Program-made: the position numbers and the translations under genes | The notes under the pieces: generated by a model | Databases searched by the model: none | What the model was told of the DNA's origin: nothing | The model's input: the letters and a program-made list of their open reading frames with translations, nothing else | Part shown: positions 13,232 to 20,775 of the stretch, piece by piece | How positions within the stretch are numbered: the first letter of the stretch is position 1 | Layout of the letters: each line of letters opens with the position of its first letter | IMG/VR virus record: IMGVR_UViG_3300050821_001145 | Location: 1-20,980 of that record | Reading direction: 5' to 3' (one strand) | From: a virus | Length of the DNA: 20,980 bases

Positions 13232-13907
13232 GCAGGAGGCGAAGTGCCCCGGTTTTGCTTCGCAGTCCGGTCAGTATCTCAATTCGTGCCTGCAGGACTT
13301 GTGCATGAATTGGGATTTGGACGCTGCCATGGGCACGCAGTCCTATACGACTAACACGGTCAATAATCTTCCGACCGACTATCTTCGCACACGTGTCGTT
13401 GATGGCAAGGATGACATATTCTATACTATCAACGGCGTTCCCTATCCAATGATCCAAGTCACGCTGGCGGAATACGATTGGCTCGTGCAGACGCCGGGGT
13501 TTCAGAGTTACCCGCAGTTCTATGCAACGAACTTGTCGGTTTCACCGGCCCAAATTTTGCTGTGGCCTCCTCCTTCGGGGCAGTACCCGGTAACGCATCG
13601 TTACCAGCGGCAGATGCCTGATATTGCGACGCCTGAGACTTCCACGTCAGTTCCGTGGTTTCTCAACACGCAGATTTTGATTCGGTGGACGGCTGGGCTT
13701 CTCATGGGCCTGACAGGGGACCAGCGCCAAGCGGAGTACATGGGAGACGACGAGGAGAGATACCCGCTCGGGGCGCGTTCTCTTTTGAAAGCCTACCTGC
13801 GCAACGTTAGCGATCGTGAGGGGGCTGTAAAGACGGTCGGTTTGGATCGTCGGCGCTTTGGCCGAAGTTTTGACCGGCTCAAGAATACCAAATCCATCGG
13901 GTGGTGA
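13194..13907 (+). CDS. Head-tail adaptor / connector protein (237 aa)
   Basis: The N-terminus PLTAQQICSLARQEAKCPGF (residues 2-21) then LNSCLQDLCMNWDLDAA matches the helical start of podovirus head-tail adaptors of the P22 gp4 / T7 gp11 kind, which sit under the portal and join the tail. The centre (YLRTRVV, YPMIQVTLAEYDWL, ILLWPPPSGQYPVTHRYQR) and PWFLNTQILIRWTAGLLMG (about 155-173) fit the same group. The C-terminus is basic (LDRRRFGRSFDRLK). The gene begins within the end of the previous gene (38-nt overlap), with gagg (13181-13184) upstream. The nozzle-like protein encoded two genes later is its expected partner. Structural class is fairly clear; exact homology is inferred. Confidence 0.72.
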   Translation: MPLTAQQICSLARQEAKCPGFASQSGQYLNSCLQDLCMNWDLDAAMGTQSYTTNTVNNLPTDYLRTRVVDGKDDIFYTINGVPYPMIQVTLAEYDWLVQTPGFQSYPQFYATNLSVSPAQILLWPPPSGQYPVTHRYQRQMPDIATPETSTSVPWFLNTQILIRWTAGLLMGLTGDQRQAEYMGDDEERYPLGARSLLKAYLRNVSDREGAVKTVGLDRRRFGRSFDRLKNTKSIGW

Positions 13908-13908
13908 T

Positions 13909-14337
13909 ATGACTGCTAGAACTGTTGCCGCTCTTACATCCGAAATAACTTCCGACTTCGCTGACAACACGACGGGGTTGATAACTCCTGCCCTGCTGCG
14001 GACGGTCACGCAGGATGTTGTCGATTCGACTTCGCAAGGGTTTGCCACTCCTCCCAATACACAGACCGGGGCAACTTACGCGGTCGTCGCCTCGGACTTC
14101 TCGATCATAGCCAATCGGGCTGGTACGGTCACGTTGACCTTGCCCGATCCCACTACTTGCGTTGGACGCATGTTGTGGATCAAGACGATTCAGGCGCAGA
14201 CCGTCGTAAGCAACGCTTCCAATGTTATCCCTTTGAATGACGGCGCGGCGGGCACGGCGATCCTTGCCGCGACTGCAGGGAAGTGGGCCTTCATGCAGAG
14301 CGATGGCGTAAACTGGAACATCCTGGCAGGGAATTGA
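13909..14337 (+). CDS. Virion-associated beta-rich protein (142 aa)
   Basis: After a helical start (ARTVAALTSEITSDF), residues about 53-142 form a compact beta-domain: GATYAVVASDFSIIANRAGTV..., then TLPDPTTCVGRMLWIKTI, VVSNASNVIPL and AATAGKWAFMQSDGVNWNI. This module is common in phage fibre and baseplate-like proteins, where it is often attached to or next to tail fibres. There is no signal peptide, unlike the fibre genes elsewhere in the window. ATG 13909 has gggtggtg just upstream and follows the adaptor stop by 1 bp; its stop overlaps the nozzle gene as TGATG. A role as a short tail appendage is likely but not shown. Confidence 0.72.
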   Translation: MTARTVAALTSEITSDFADNTTGLITPALLRTVTQDVVDSTSQGFATPPNTQTGATYAVVASDFSIIANRAGTVTLTLPDPTTCVGRMLWIKTIQAQTVVSNASNVIPLNDGAAGTAILAATAGKWAFMQSDGVNWNILAGN

Positions 14338-16025
14338 TGTCCACCCTTCCCGGCACGCCTCTCGTTTGGAGCCCACAGGGTGCATCGGACACGCTCGACT
14401 CCTCGACTTCGTTTTCAGGGGCGATGCAGGCGCTTACCAATCTCATTCCCGATCCCACCACGCGAAATCTGTGGCAGTGCCGTCCCGCTTCGATTTTGCT
14501 CACAGACTTGGCAGCGCATGGGTTTGCCGGGGCTTCTTTCATATCCTGCATGCTCAATGTGGGTACGCGCATCTATGGGATGGTGTCCACAACACGCAAC
14601 GCAGGCCGTGACGAACCTTTCTGCTACGACGTGCCTACCAACACCTTCATCTCCATAGCAGGGGTCACGGCGGCGAACTCCCCGATAAGTCCTAACACGT
14701 TCGGGGCCTGGAATCCGCCGCAGATGGTCCTCGTGGGGTCCAATATCATCGTGGCGCATCCCGGTTTTAGCGGTGCCGCCAACGCCTTTTTCGGTGTCAT
14801 TAACATTCTCAATTCTTTTGCCTTGACGTGGACTGCGACCAACACGGCACCCACCGCGCTCGTGTTTCCTCCTCAGTGGGTGAGCAACTTCAATGGTCGG
14901 TGCTGGTTTCTGGTCAACCCTCCTAACTCTCAGCCTGCGGCCTACTTTTCGGACGTGCTTCTTCCGACACAGATAACAAACGCAAGTCAGATATTGACCT
15001 TTGACGATAACACGCCTCTAACGTGCTCTGCCGGACTGGCGCTCAACAACCAGCTTGGCGGCATCATACAGGCGTTGATTGTGTTCAAGGGTGTGGACAA
15101 CCTGTACCAGATCACAGGAGATTTTGCGTTCGGTACGCTATCCAAAAACTCTATGAACGTGGCGACGGGAACCTTTGCCCCCAACTCGATCGTCTCGAGT
15201 GAGAAGGGCCTCATGTTCATGGCGCCGGATGGGGTGCGGACGATTGATTTTAACGGCAACGTCAGCGATCCCATTGGTAAGGACGGAGATGGCATTACGG
15301 TTCCGTTCTTTTTTGCTCTCGTACCTTCTCGTGCGTGTGCGGCTTTCAATGGTGGCGTGTACCGGGTGCAAGTGCAGAACGGGAGCTTGATCCCTGTAGG
15401 ATCGGGATTCTCGACGGGATTTTCTTCCGGCTTCGGTGCTCCCACGTTCAGCAACCAACAGGAATGGTGGTACGACACGGTGCGAGGGTGTTGGTCGGGA
15501 CCGCACACGACGGGTTTGTCTCTTACCATCCCCTACCAGAACACTTTCTTTGCAACGCTACAGAACGGCGGGGCGAAGATTTTCAGAAGTGACCAAGTGC
15601 AGTCGAATACGAGCACGTTTGTCGAGAACGGCGCGCAGCTCGTTTATAGCTATCAGACGGCCATGCTTCCCGACACGGACCAGATGTCGGAAGTGGCGAT
15701 TATACAGACGACATTGCACATGGCACTTGTGGCAGGGCAGTCTGTCAGTTGCATGGCGCTCAATCAGGACAGCGCGCTTCTCGATCAGGTTACGATTTCC
15801 AGCTCGGGAACGGCAACGCTGTGGAACTTTTTCAACTGGAACAGCGCGGTGTGGAATGGTACGTTGAATGGCAACGCTTTGTTTCCTCGCCGCCTGGACT
15901 GGAACGCGCCTCTTGTGTTTCGTCGCATGCGTCTTTCCGCGAGCGGAATGTCGGCGGCGGGGTTGAAGATCGGACGGCTGCACATGCGCTATCAGGTGCT
16001 CAACTATCTGCAACAGGACTCGTGA
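14337..16025 (+). CDS. Tail nozzle / beta-propeller-like tail protein (562 aa)
   Basis: The size, position after the adaptor, and the start ALTNLIPDPTTRNLWQCRPA (residues 32-51) match tail nozzle proteins of short-tailed phages (P22 gp10 or T7 gp12 type), which plug or extend the tail tube. Long beta-rich stretches follow with propeller-like units: QMVLVGSNIIVAHPGF, FNGRCWFLVNPPNSQPAAYFSD, IVFKGVDNLYQITGDF, GLMFMAPDGVRTIDFNG and WWYDTVRGCWSGPH. The C-terminal part (FRRMRLSASG, IGRLHMRYQVL) is a beta-sandwich-like end. Eight cysteines are present although no signal peptide is, so cysteine richness in this genome is not limited to exported proteins. The start overlaps the previous stop (TGATG) and the stop overlaps the next gene (TGATG, 16023-16027). 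Confidence 0.78.
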   Translation: MSTLPGTPLVWSPQGASDTLDSSTSFSGAMQALTNLIPDPTTRNLWQCRPASILLTDLAAHGFAGASFISCMLNVGTRIYGMVSTTRNAGRDEPFCYDVPTNTFISIAGVTAANSPISPNTFGAWNPPQMVLVGSNIIVAHPGFSGAANAFFGVINILNSFALTWTATNTAPTALVFPPQWVSNFNGRCWFLVNPPNSQPAAYFSDVLLPTQITNASQILTFDDNTPLTCSAGLALNNQLGGIIQALIVFKGVDNLYQITGDFAFGTLSKNSMNVATGTFAPNSIVSSEKGLMFMAPDGVRTIDFNGNVSDPIGKDGDGITVPFFFALVPSRACAAFNGGVYRVQVQNGSLIPVGSGFSTGFSSGFGAPTFSNQQEWWYDTVRGCWSGPHTTGLSLTIPYQNTFFATLQNGGAKIFRSDQVQSNTSTFVENGAQLVYSYQTAMLPDTDQMSEVAIIQTTLHMALVAGQSVSCMALNQDSALLDQVTISSSGTATLWNFFNWNSAVWNGTLNGNALFPRRLDWNAPLVFRRMRLSASGMSAAGLKIGRLHMRYQVLNYLQQDS

Positions 16026-17680
16026 TGAAAAAGTTTCTGCTTGGGTTGCTTCTGTCCTTGTGGACTTCGGTTGCTTCGGCCGGTGTGTCCTGCACTATGC
16101 CTTTTACGTTCGTGCCGGGAACGCTGGCGGACGCAAATCAGGTCAATGCCAACTTCGCAGCCGCGGTTGCTTGCTTCCTCAATGCAGCCGGCGCAGGGAA
16201 TAACAACGACATTACGGCCCTTCTCGCACTGACGACGCCGCTTACCACGGCGCAAGGCGGTTCATCTATCTACATCGGGGGTACTTCCACGGGATCGGCT
16301 AACGCCCAGGTGGTCGCATCACCCTCTCCTACCGGGTTTGCGTTGACGCGCGGTCTTAGTATCCTGTTCACAGCGGGGTTCACGAACACGGGGGCGACGC
16401 AGATTAATGTCAACGGTACGGGCTTAACCAATCTGTACCGGCAGTCACCCAGTGGCCCGCAGGCGCTCACCGGGGGAGAAGTCGTTCTCAACGATTTGAC
16501 TTGGGCGATTTACGATGGAACGCAGTTCCAACTGGTCAACACGGGAGCGCAGTACGGGGGCTATGGGCCTCTCACGTCGCTGTCTTCCGTTGGCGGCACG
16601 CCCGATCTCGGTTCGGTTGCCAGCCACAACATTACTTTCACGGGCAATACCACGATCACATCGTTCGGATCGAGTGCGAGCACGACGTTTCCCCTTTATC
16701 GTTTGAACTTCTCGACGGCTCTCGTCCTCACGCACAACGGGACCAGCCTGATCCTTCCGAGCGCCACCAACATAACGACGGCTTCGGGAGACAATGCCGT
16801 CGCGTTGTACCTTGGTTCCGGCAATTGGCAGGTTGTTCACTACGATCGAGCTAACGGTACGTCGGTTGTCAGTCCGACACCGCTTTGTGGTTTTAGCGGA
16901 CTTGTGATTGCCAACGGGGCCAGCAATTCGATCATCAACTGGTCATACACTAGCTCGGTTTTGATTAACCCTACAGGCAACGTCCCTGTTTTTTCCGGCT
17001 CGAAAAACGGAACGATAAACATTACGACGGGGACGGGAGGCACGAGCACGGCCGGGGGGATGGACGGTACGGGGCCGGGCAATAACACTTTCACTTATAT
17101 GTACGCCATTTATAATGGTACGACATGGAGCGCAGTTGGCAGTGTTACTCCTCCTGCGACTGGTCCGGTCATGCCCGCGGGTTACACGTCGCTCTGCTAC
17201 ATGGGAGCGATGAAAACGAACGGATCGGGCAATCTTTACGGCACCCGTATCCTGGGGCCGGAAGCGCGCTATGTGAACGGAGGCGCAAATCTCACCGCGC
17301 TTCCTGTAATCGCCAATGGAACGATCGGAACGACTTGTGGCGGGGCAACCCCCAATTTTGCTTCCCAGACCATAGTGGGAAGCACTGGCGCGGGGATATG
17401 GGTTCCTTCTACTGCGGTGGCGGCTGATGTCATTGTGAGTTCTCAGTTCACATCGGCAGACACGGCGCTGGTTGCTGTTGCCCCCAGCGGTCCTACGGTC
17501 TTCGGGCAATTCACGACTGGCACGGCGAATACGAATCCTCCTCCGCTCTACACGCTTTCTACGTCTCCAAATCAGCTTGGGCGCATTCTGTTGGAGAGCA
17601 CGGCAATTTGGGCTTGTAGCAGTGCCGCATCGGGGGCTGTTTTTTCCTATGGGTGGAAAGACGCTGTAAATGCCAACTGA
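16025..17680 (+). CDS. Exported tail fibre-like protein (551 aa)
   Basis: A clear signal peptide opens the product (MKKFLLGLLLSLW, VASA before Gly20). Residues 25-60 (MPFTFVPGTLADANQVNANF, then AAAVACFLNAAGAG) resemble the N-terminus of many phage tail fibres. The rest is Gly/Thr/Ser/Asn-rich and beta-like with repeated short strands (FTAGFTNTGATQINVNGTGL, VVLNDLTWAIYDGTQFQLVN, HNITFTGNTTITSF). Six cysteines remain in the mature chain (C23, C50 and four in the second half). The middle and C-terminal parts are plausibly the receptor-binding region, but no enzyme motif is seen. The start overlaps the nozzle stop. The frame is open upstream to 15749, but that part is read through the nozzle gene and is rejected. 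Confidence 0.8.
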   Translation: MKKFLLGLLLSLWTSVASAGVSCTMPFTFVPGTLADANQVNANFAAAVACFLNAAGAGNNNDITALLALTTPLTTAQGGSSIYIGGTSTGSANAQVVASPSPTGFALTRGLSILFTAGFTNTGATQINVNGTGLTNLYRQSPSGPQALTGGEVVLNDLTWAIYDGTQFQLVNTGAQYGGYGPLTSLSSVGGTPDLGSVASHNITFTGNTTITSFGSSASTTFPLYRLNFSTALVLTHNGTSLILPSATNITTASGDNAVALYLGSGNWQVVHYDRANGTSVVSPTPLCGFSGLVIANGASNSIINWSYTSSVLINPTGNVPVFSGSKNGTINITTGTGGTSTAGGMDGTGPGNNTFTYMYAIYNGTTWSAVGSVTPPATGPVMPAGYTSLCYMGAMKTNGSGNLYGTRILGPEARYVNGGANLTALPVIANGTIGTTCGGATPNFASQTIVGSTGAGIWVPSTAVAADVIVSSQFTSADTALVAVAPSGPTVFGQFTTGTANTNPPPLYTLSTSPNQLGRILLESTAIWACSSAASGAVFSYGWKDAVNAN

Positions 17681-17720
17681 ATCGTGCTAGAAAGATCGAA
17701 CCAACGAAAGGGTTAAAGCC

Positions 17721-18953
17721 ATGAAGATCAGGAAGATTTTTGCCGCTCTTGCCGCCGTGGCTGCGACCACTGCAGTTGCGTGGGGCTTGTCGATCCCGCT
17801 GATTACGGGGGCACAAGACCCTAGTCAGCTCAATGCGACGCTTAACTCTCTAATTCAGAGTTTGAACACGCTCGTCACGCCGCAGACGATGGCGCCGTTC
17901 ACCAATTTCCGCAACGTCCTCGACAACGGAAATATGGCTATCTACCAGCGGGGCACCGTTGGCACGACGATCACGACTTGTGGAACGACGACGATTCCGC
18001 AGACGGCCTACGGGGCCGATCGATGGGGATGCAATGCCAACGCGGCGGCGGGCGCAGGGCGGATGAAGGTTGTCACGACCGGCCCCACGCCTCCAGCGGG
18101 ATTCACGGCGTCAGAACAGCTCTACCGGACTTCCGGTGTTTCTCCGCAGCCGACTTGTGCCATGCAGGAGATCGGCACGGTTAACAGCACGGCGCTTGCT
18201 GGGCAGTCTGTTGTTGTCAGTGTCTACGAGCAGCCGCTTGCTGGGCTCGTGGCCGATAATGGTGGGGCTTTCAACGTTTACATCTTCACCGGCACGGGGA
18301 CCGACGAAGGGTTTGGTACTTTCACGGCGACTACGGCAATCACGCCGGCTTGGACGGGTATCGCTACGACCGGCTCGTTCTCGTTTACGAACGCGGCGGC
18401 GGCTTGGGTGCGCGTCAGTGGGAGCGCAGTAATTCCGGCGACAACGACGGAAATAGCAGCGGCGATATGTTTCACGCCGACTGCTTCGGGATCGGGCGTT
18501 ACGGATGGGCTGGCCTTTACAGGATTCCAGCTTGAAGTGTCTCCGTCCGGGCAAGCGTCTCCGTATGAATTTAAGCCTCCGGGGTACGAGACGGTCGAGG
18601 CCAATCGTTACTTCTACTCGATCACGGAAGCTGCTGCGACGGTGCTGCAGAGCCCGTCTGGTAACGGTGCGTCAACGACGACATGCACGCTCAATATCCC
18701 CTTCCCTGTGACGATGCGTGCTGCGCCGACGTTTGTTGCCTGGGGAACGGCGTTGTCTGCTTCGACATGGACGATTACGCATATCGTGACGGCAACGGCT
18801 CTATCGACGCCTTATCTTGCCGTGCTCGGAGCCAACACCCCTACAGGAGGGAGCCTGACGGCCACGGTAGCGTCGGGACTGACGACGGGGCAGACGTGCG
18901 CTTTGACAGGAGCCGGCGGCGGATCGATCATTGGCTTCAGCGCGGATTACTGA
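17721..18953 (+). CDS. Exported receptor-binding / fibre protein with jelly-roll-like domain (410 aa)
   Basis: The start has a signal-peptide-like segment (MKIRKIF, then Ala-rich core, AVA before Trp21). Next comes a fibre-type helix (GAQDPSQLNATLNSLIQSLN, 30-49), parallel to the start of the gene before it. Residues about 62-290 look like a carbohydrate-binding jelly roll used in phage fibres: LDNGNMAIYQRGT, YGADRWGCNAN, a long beta-rich middle, FTGFQLEVSPSGQASPYEFKPP and EANRYFYSITE. The C-terminal 110 residues are another beta-rich domain ending at FSADY. Six cysteines lie in the mature part. The ribosome-binding site is gaaaggg (17706-17712), and the gene ends with TGA-TAG 31 bp before the terminator. 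Receptor or capsule binding is inferred. Confidence 0.8.
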   Translation: MKIRKIFAALAAVAATTAVAWGLSIPLITGAQDPSQLNATLNSLIQSLNTLVTPQTMAPFTNFRNVLDNGNMAIYQRGTVGTTITTCGTTTIPQTAYGADRWGCNANAAAGAGRMKVVTTGPTPPAGFTASEQLYRTSGVSPQPTCAMQEIGTVNSTALAGQSVVVSVYEQPLAGLVADNGGAFNVYIFTGTGTDEGFGTFTATTAITPAWTGIATTGSFSFTNAAAAWVRVSGSAVIPATTTEIAAAICFTPTASGSGVTDGLAFTGFQLEVSPSGQASPYEFKPPGYETVEANRYFYSITEAAATVLQSPSGNGASTTTCTLNIPFPVTMRAAPTFVAWGTALSASTWTITHIVTATALSTPYLAVLGANTPTGGSLTATVASGLTTGQTCALTGAGGGSIIGFSADY

Positions 18954-18983
18954 TAGAGTGCCTGCGCACTACCAACAAGCCTT

Positions 18984-19024
18984 AAAGGGGCGCCTTTTTG
19001 GGTACCAGTCAAAGGCGCCCCTTT
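18984..19024 (+). terminator. Strong stem-loop terminator after the late structural block
   Basis: The arms aaaggggcgccttt (18984-18997) and aaaggcgccccttt (19011-19024) are perfectly complementary over 14 bp, with a 13-nt loop. The stem ends in three T and is followed by cttc. The U tract is short, but the GC core and T-ending arm fit an intrinsic terminator; the A/T flanks would allow function on either strand. A small agtgc/gcact hairpin (18957-18970) precedes it. The next gene's ribosome-binding site (aggaga, 19029-19034) begins 5 nt after the stem, so the structure could also regulate that gene. Confidence 0.8.
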
Positions 19025-19039
19025 CTTCAGGAGACGGTG

Positions 19040-19195
19040 ATGGCCAAGAATGACATGCTTTCCGGCCTCTCAACCAAGAGCCCGAGTGCCACCGATGCAA
19101 GTACCCGTCCGCCAACTTCGGCCACAGTCAAGCAAGACGCGACACGATCCTCCGTTGCCCCTAATCAAGGGACGATCGGACCGCGAACTGCTTGA
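19040..19195 (+). CDS. Short Ser/Thr-rich hypothetical protein (51 aa)
   Basis: The start has an excellent site, aggaga (19029-19034), 5 nt upstream, directly after the terminator. The product begins MAKNDMLSGLSTKSPS and is rich in Ser, Thr, Ala and Pro, with no membrane segment, cysteine or known motif, so it is probably disordered. Its last part overlaps the acetyltransferase frame, which lies in the +1 frame relative to this one. It may be a leader gene whose translation drives the acetyltransferase, the N-terminal part of a frameshifted fusion, or an independent small protein. The sequence does not decide between these. Confidence 0.55.
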   Translation: MAKNDMLSGLSTKSPSATDASTRPPTSATVKQDATRSSVAPNQGTIGPRTA

Positions 19196-19649
19196 ACTGA
19201 CCTACCAGCGCGAACGGCTTGAAAAGCTCCTCCGCGACGGGGAGCTTTTGCCTTTATTGCGGGATCATTTCAATGAGACTGACCCCGATGCAAAGCGTAC
19301 TTCTGTTGATGTTGACTGGGACTATTATCTCGGCGCTGATCTCGCTGGCCGTTTCGTTGTTTATACTGCCCGTGACGGTGCTGCCCTAGTCGGCTATGTC
19401 TTTACGATCATCGGTCCGCATCATCACAAGCAGGGCGTTCTTGTTGGGTCGATCACGATGTACTGGCTGCATCCTGCCAATCGGCTGGGCTTGGCAGGCT
19501 ACAAGTTGCTGCGTGGCAACGAAACGCTTTTGAAAGAGCTGGGCGTGCAGAAAGTTCTCGCGTCCCGCATGCTCAGTCAACGGACTGACATCCTGTTCGA
19601 GCGGATGGGCTACGTGGAAGAAGAAGTCCTTTATGGGAAGTGGCTATGA
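19155..19649 (+). CDS. GNAT-family acetyltransferase (about 164 aa)
   Basis: The GNAT fold is visible from DYYLGADLAGRFVVYTARDG through VGYVFTIIGP, the acetyl-CoA strand and loop (VGSITMYWLHPANRLGLAGYKLLR, with R-L-G-L-A-G as the pyrophosphate loop), ELGVQKVLASRML, and FERMGYVEEEVLYGKWL. GNAT proteins move an acetyl group from acetyl-CoA to amines; the substrate is unknown. Similar GNAT-like genes sit near internal virion genes in T7-like phages. The start is uncertain: TTG 19155 limits overlap with the preceding gene but has no good ribosome site; ATG 19095 and ATG 19050 are in-frame and give odd-looking N-termini. The stop overlaps the next gene as ATGA. Confidence 0.75.
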   Translation: MPLIKGRSDRELLELTYQRERLEKLLRDGELLPLLRDHFNETDPDAKRTSVDVDWDYYLGADLAGRFVVYTARDGAALVGYVFTIIGPHHHKQGVLVGSITMYWLHPANRLGLAGYKLLRGNETLLKELGVQKVLASRMLSQRTDILFERMGYVEEEVLYGKWL

Positions 19650-19849
19650 TTAGATTTTCTCATGTTTCTGACTATGCTATGTGCGATCCCGCATGCACAA
19701 TTCACATCTTTGCTGGGATGCTTTTCAATTGTTATTGGTTGCAAGTCAGATTTATAGGGCCGTGTTCCGTTCCTCGTTACGACTACGCAACTAGCCATGC
19801 TTGGGTGCAGGAGCGAGCGCGCATTCAGGTTCGATGGGGTAAGAAATGA
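19646..19849 (+). CDS. Hypothetical protein (67 aa)
   Basis: The start overlaps the acetyltransferase stop as ATGA and has gggaag (19635-19640) 5 nt upstream. The product has a mildly hydrophobic aromatic middle (IHIFAGMLFNCYWLQVRFIG, 21-40), which could be a short membrane or membrane-associated segment, then a basic C-terminus (VQERARIQVRWGKK). Three cysteines lie at 14, 19 and 31. No family is recognised. The base composition is more A/T-rich than its neighbours, which fits a later acquisition. The stop overlaps the next gene as ATGA. A small membrane protein is one possibility, but confidence in any function is low. Confidence 0.6.
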   Translation: MIRFSHVSDYAMCDPACTIHIFAGMLFNCYWLQVRFIGPCSVPRYDYATSHAWVQERARIQVRWGKK

Positions 19850-20775
19850 GCAATTACCTTCCGTCCAGCAACGTCAACGTCCCCAATCCCTACCAGCTCG
19901 GGCATGATCCCGGCGCTGATGCGGGCGCATACAAAGGCACGCAGGCGCTTGGGCAGTACAATCTCGGAGGACAGAACCTCGGGCAGTATCAGAACCTCAC
20001 GCAGCAGGGCGTTAACAATCCCTATGCCGGCATGTACCAGCAAGGCGGCGGTACGGCGGGACAGATGGGGATGCAGGCCGGCCAAGGCGCCTACGGTGCC
20101 GGCGGGCAGCTCATGCAGAACAGCCTGGGCATGTTGCCCGACGTGTCGGCCTTGTTGAGCATGGGGTTCGACCCGCAGCAGGCTTTGTACGCGCGCACGG
20201 CACAGCAAACGGAGGACCAGCAGCGTGCGCAGCAAGCGGCTTCAGGCGTCGGGGGAACGCCTTACGGTGCCGGTGTCATGGGTCAGACCATGAACAATTT
20301 CAATATCGACTGGCAGAACAACCTGCTTCAGCGCGCTCTTTCCGGCGCGCAAGGCGCAGGAAATTTGATGGGCGCCATTGGGCAAGGCGCTGGGCAAGGC
20401 GCCGGATTGCAGGCGGGTGGCATCCAAGAATACCTGCAGGGTGCGGCGACGCCGTATAACGTCTTCAGCGGGATCAATCAGAACCAGCTCGGGCTTCTCC
20501 AAGGGGCCAATCAATACGGGCAGGGTGCTGCGCAAATTCCGCAGCAGCAGATTCAGGACTATCTGTCTTACCTTAATCAGTCCAATCAGAACGCTCAGAC
20601 GGGAATTAACGCGCAAAACTTGGCGCTCGACAAAGCCAAGTTGCAGGGGCAAGAGTACCAGCAGATTGGACAAGATATTGGCGGTGCTATGGGCTGGGGT
20701 ATGGGGGGCGGCATGGGCGGAATGGGGGGTGGGTTTGGCGCTAACCCCTTCGCTATGATGATGGGGGCCGCGTAA
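19846..20775 (+). CDS. Gln/Gly-rich putative internal virion / ejection protein (309 aa)
   Basis: The composition is striking: Gln, Gly, Ala and Asn dominate with very few charged residues. Repeated short units occur near the start (NPYQLG, LGQYNLGGQNLGQYQNL, NPYAGMYQQGG), a helical middle follows (DPQQALYARTAQQTEDQQRA), then GAGQGAGLQAGG and a C-terminal Met/Gly tail (GWGMGGGMGGMGGGFG). This resembles proteins encoded at the end of short-tailed phage structural blocks that are packed in the head and ejected with DNA. No lytic transglycosylase motif or signal peptide is seen. The start overlaps the preceding stop as ATGA, with gggg (19836-19839) 6 nt upstream. The ejection role is inferred from composition and position. 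Confidence 0.65.
   Translation: MSNYLPSSNVNVPNPYQLGHDPGADAGAYKGTQALGQYNLGGQNLGQYQNLTQQGVNNPYAGMYQQGGGTAGQMGMQAGQGAYGAGGQLMQNSLGMLPDVSALLSMGFDPQQALYARTAQQTEDQQRAQQAASGVGGTPYGAGVMGQTMNNFNIDWQNNLLQRALSGAQGAGNLMGAIGQGAGQGAGLQAGGIQEYLQGAATPYNVFSGINQNQLGLLQGANQYGQGAAQIPQQQIQDYLSYLNQSNQNAQTGINAQNLALDKAKLQGQEYQQIGQDIGGAMGWGMGGGMGGMGGGFGANPFAMMMGAA

Noticed and set aside
12767-13907. Possible programmed frameshift joining the coiled-coil gene to the adaptor, as in tail-assembly chaperones
   Set aside because: The adaptor has its own ATG and a complete N-terminus; there is no slippery sequence visible and no tape measure gene for such chaperones to serve.
17721-18953. Diversity-generating retroelement target in the fibre gene
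   Set aside because: No reverse transcriptase, template repeat or variable-region signature is visible in the window.
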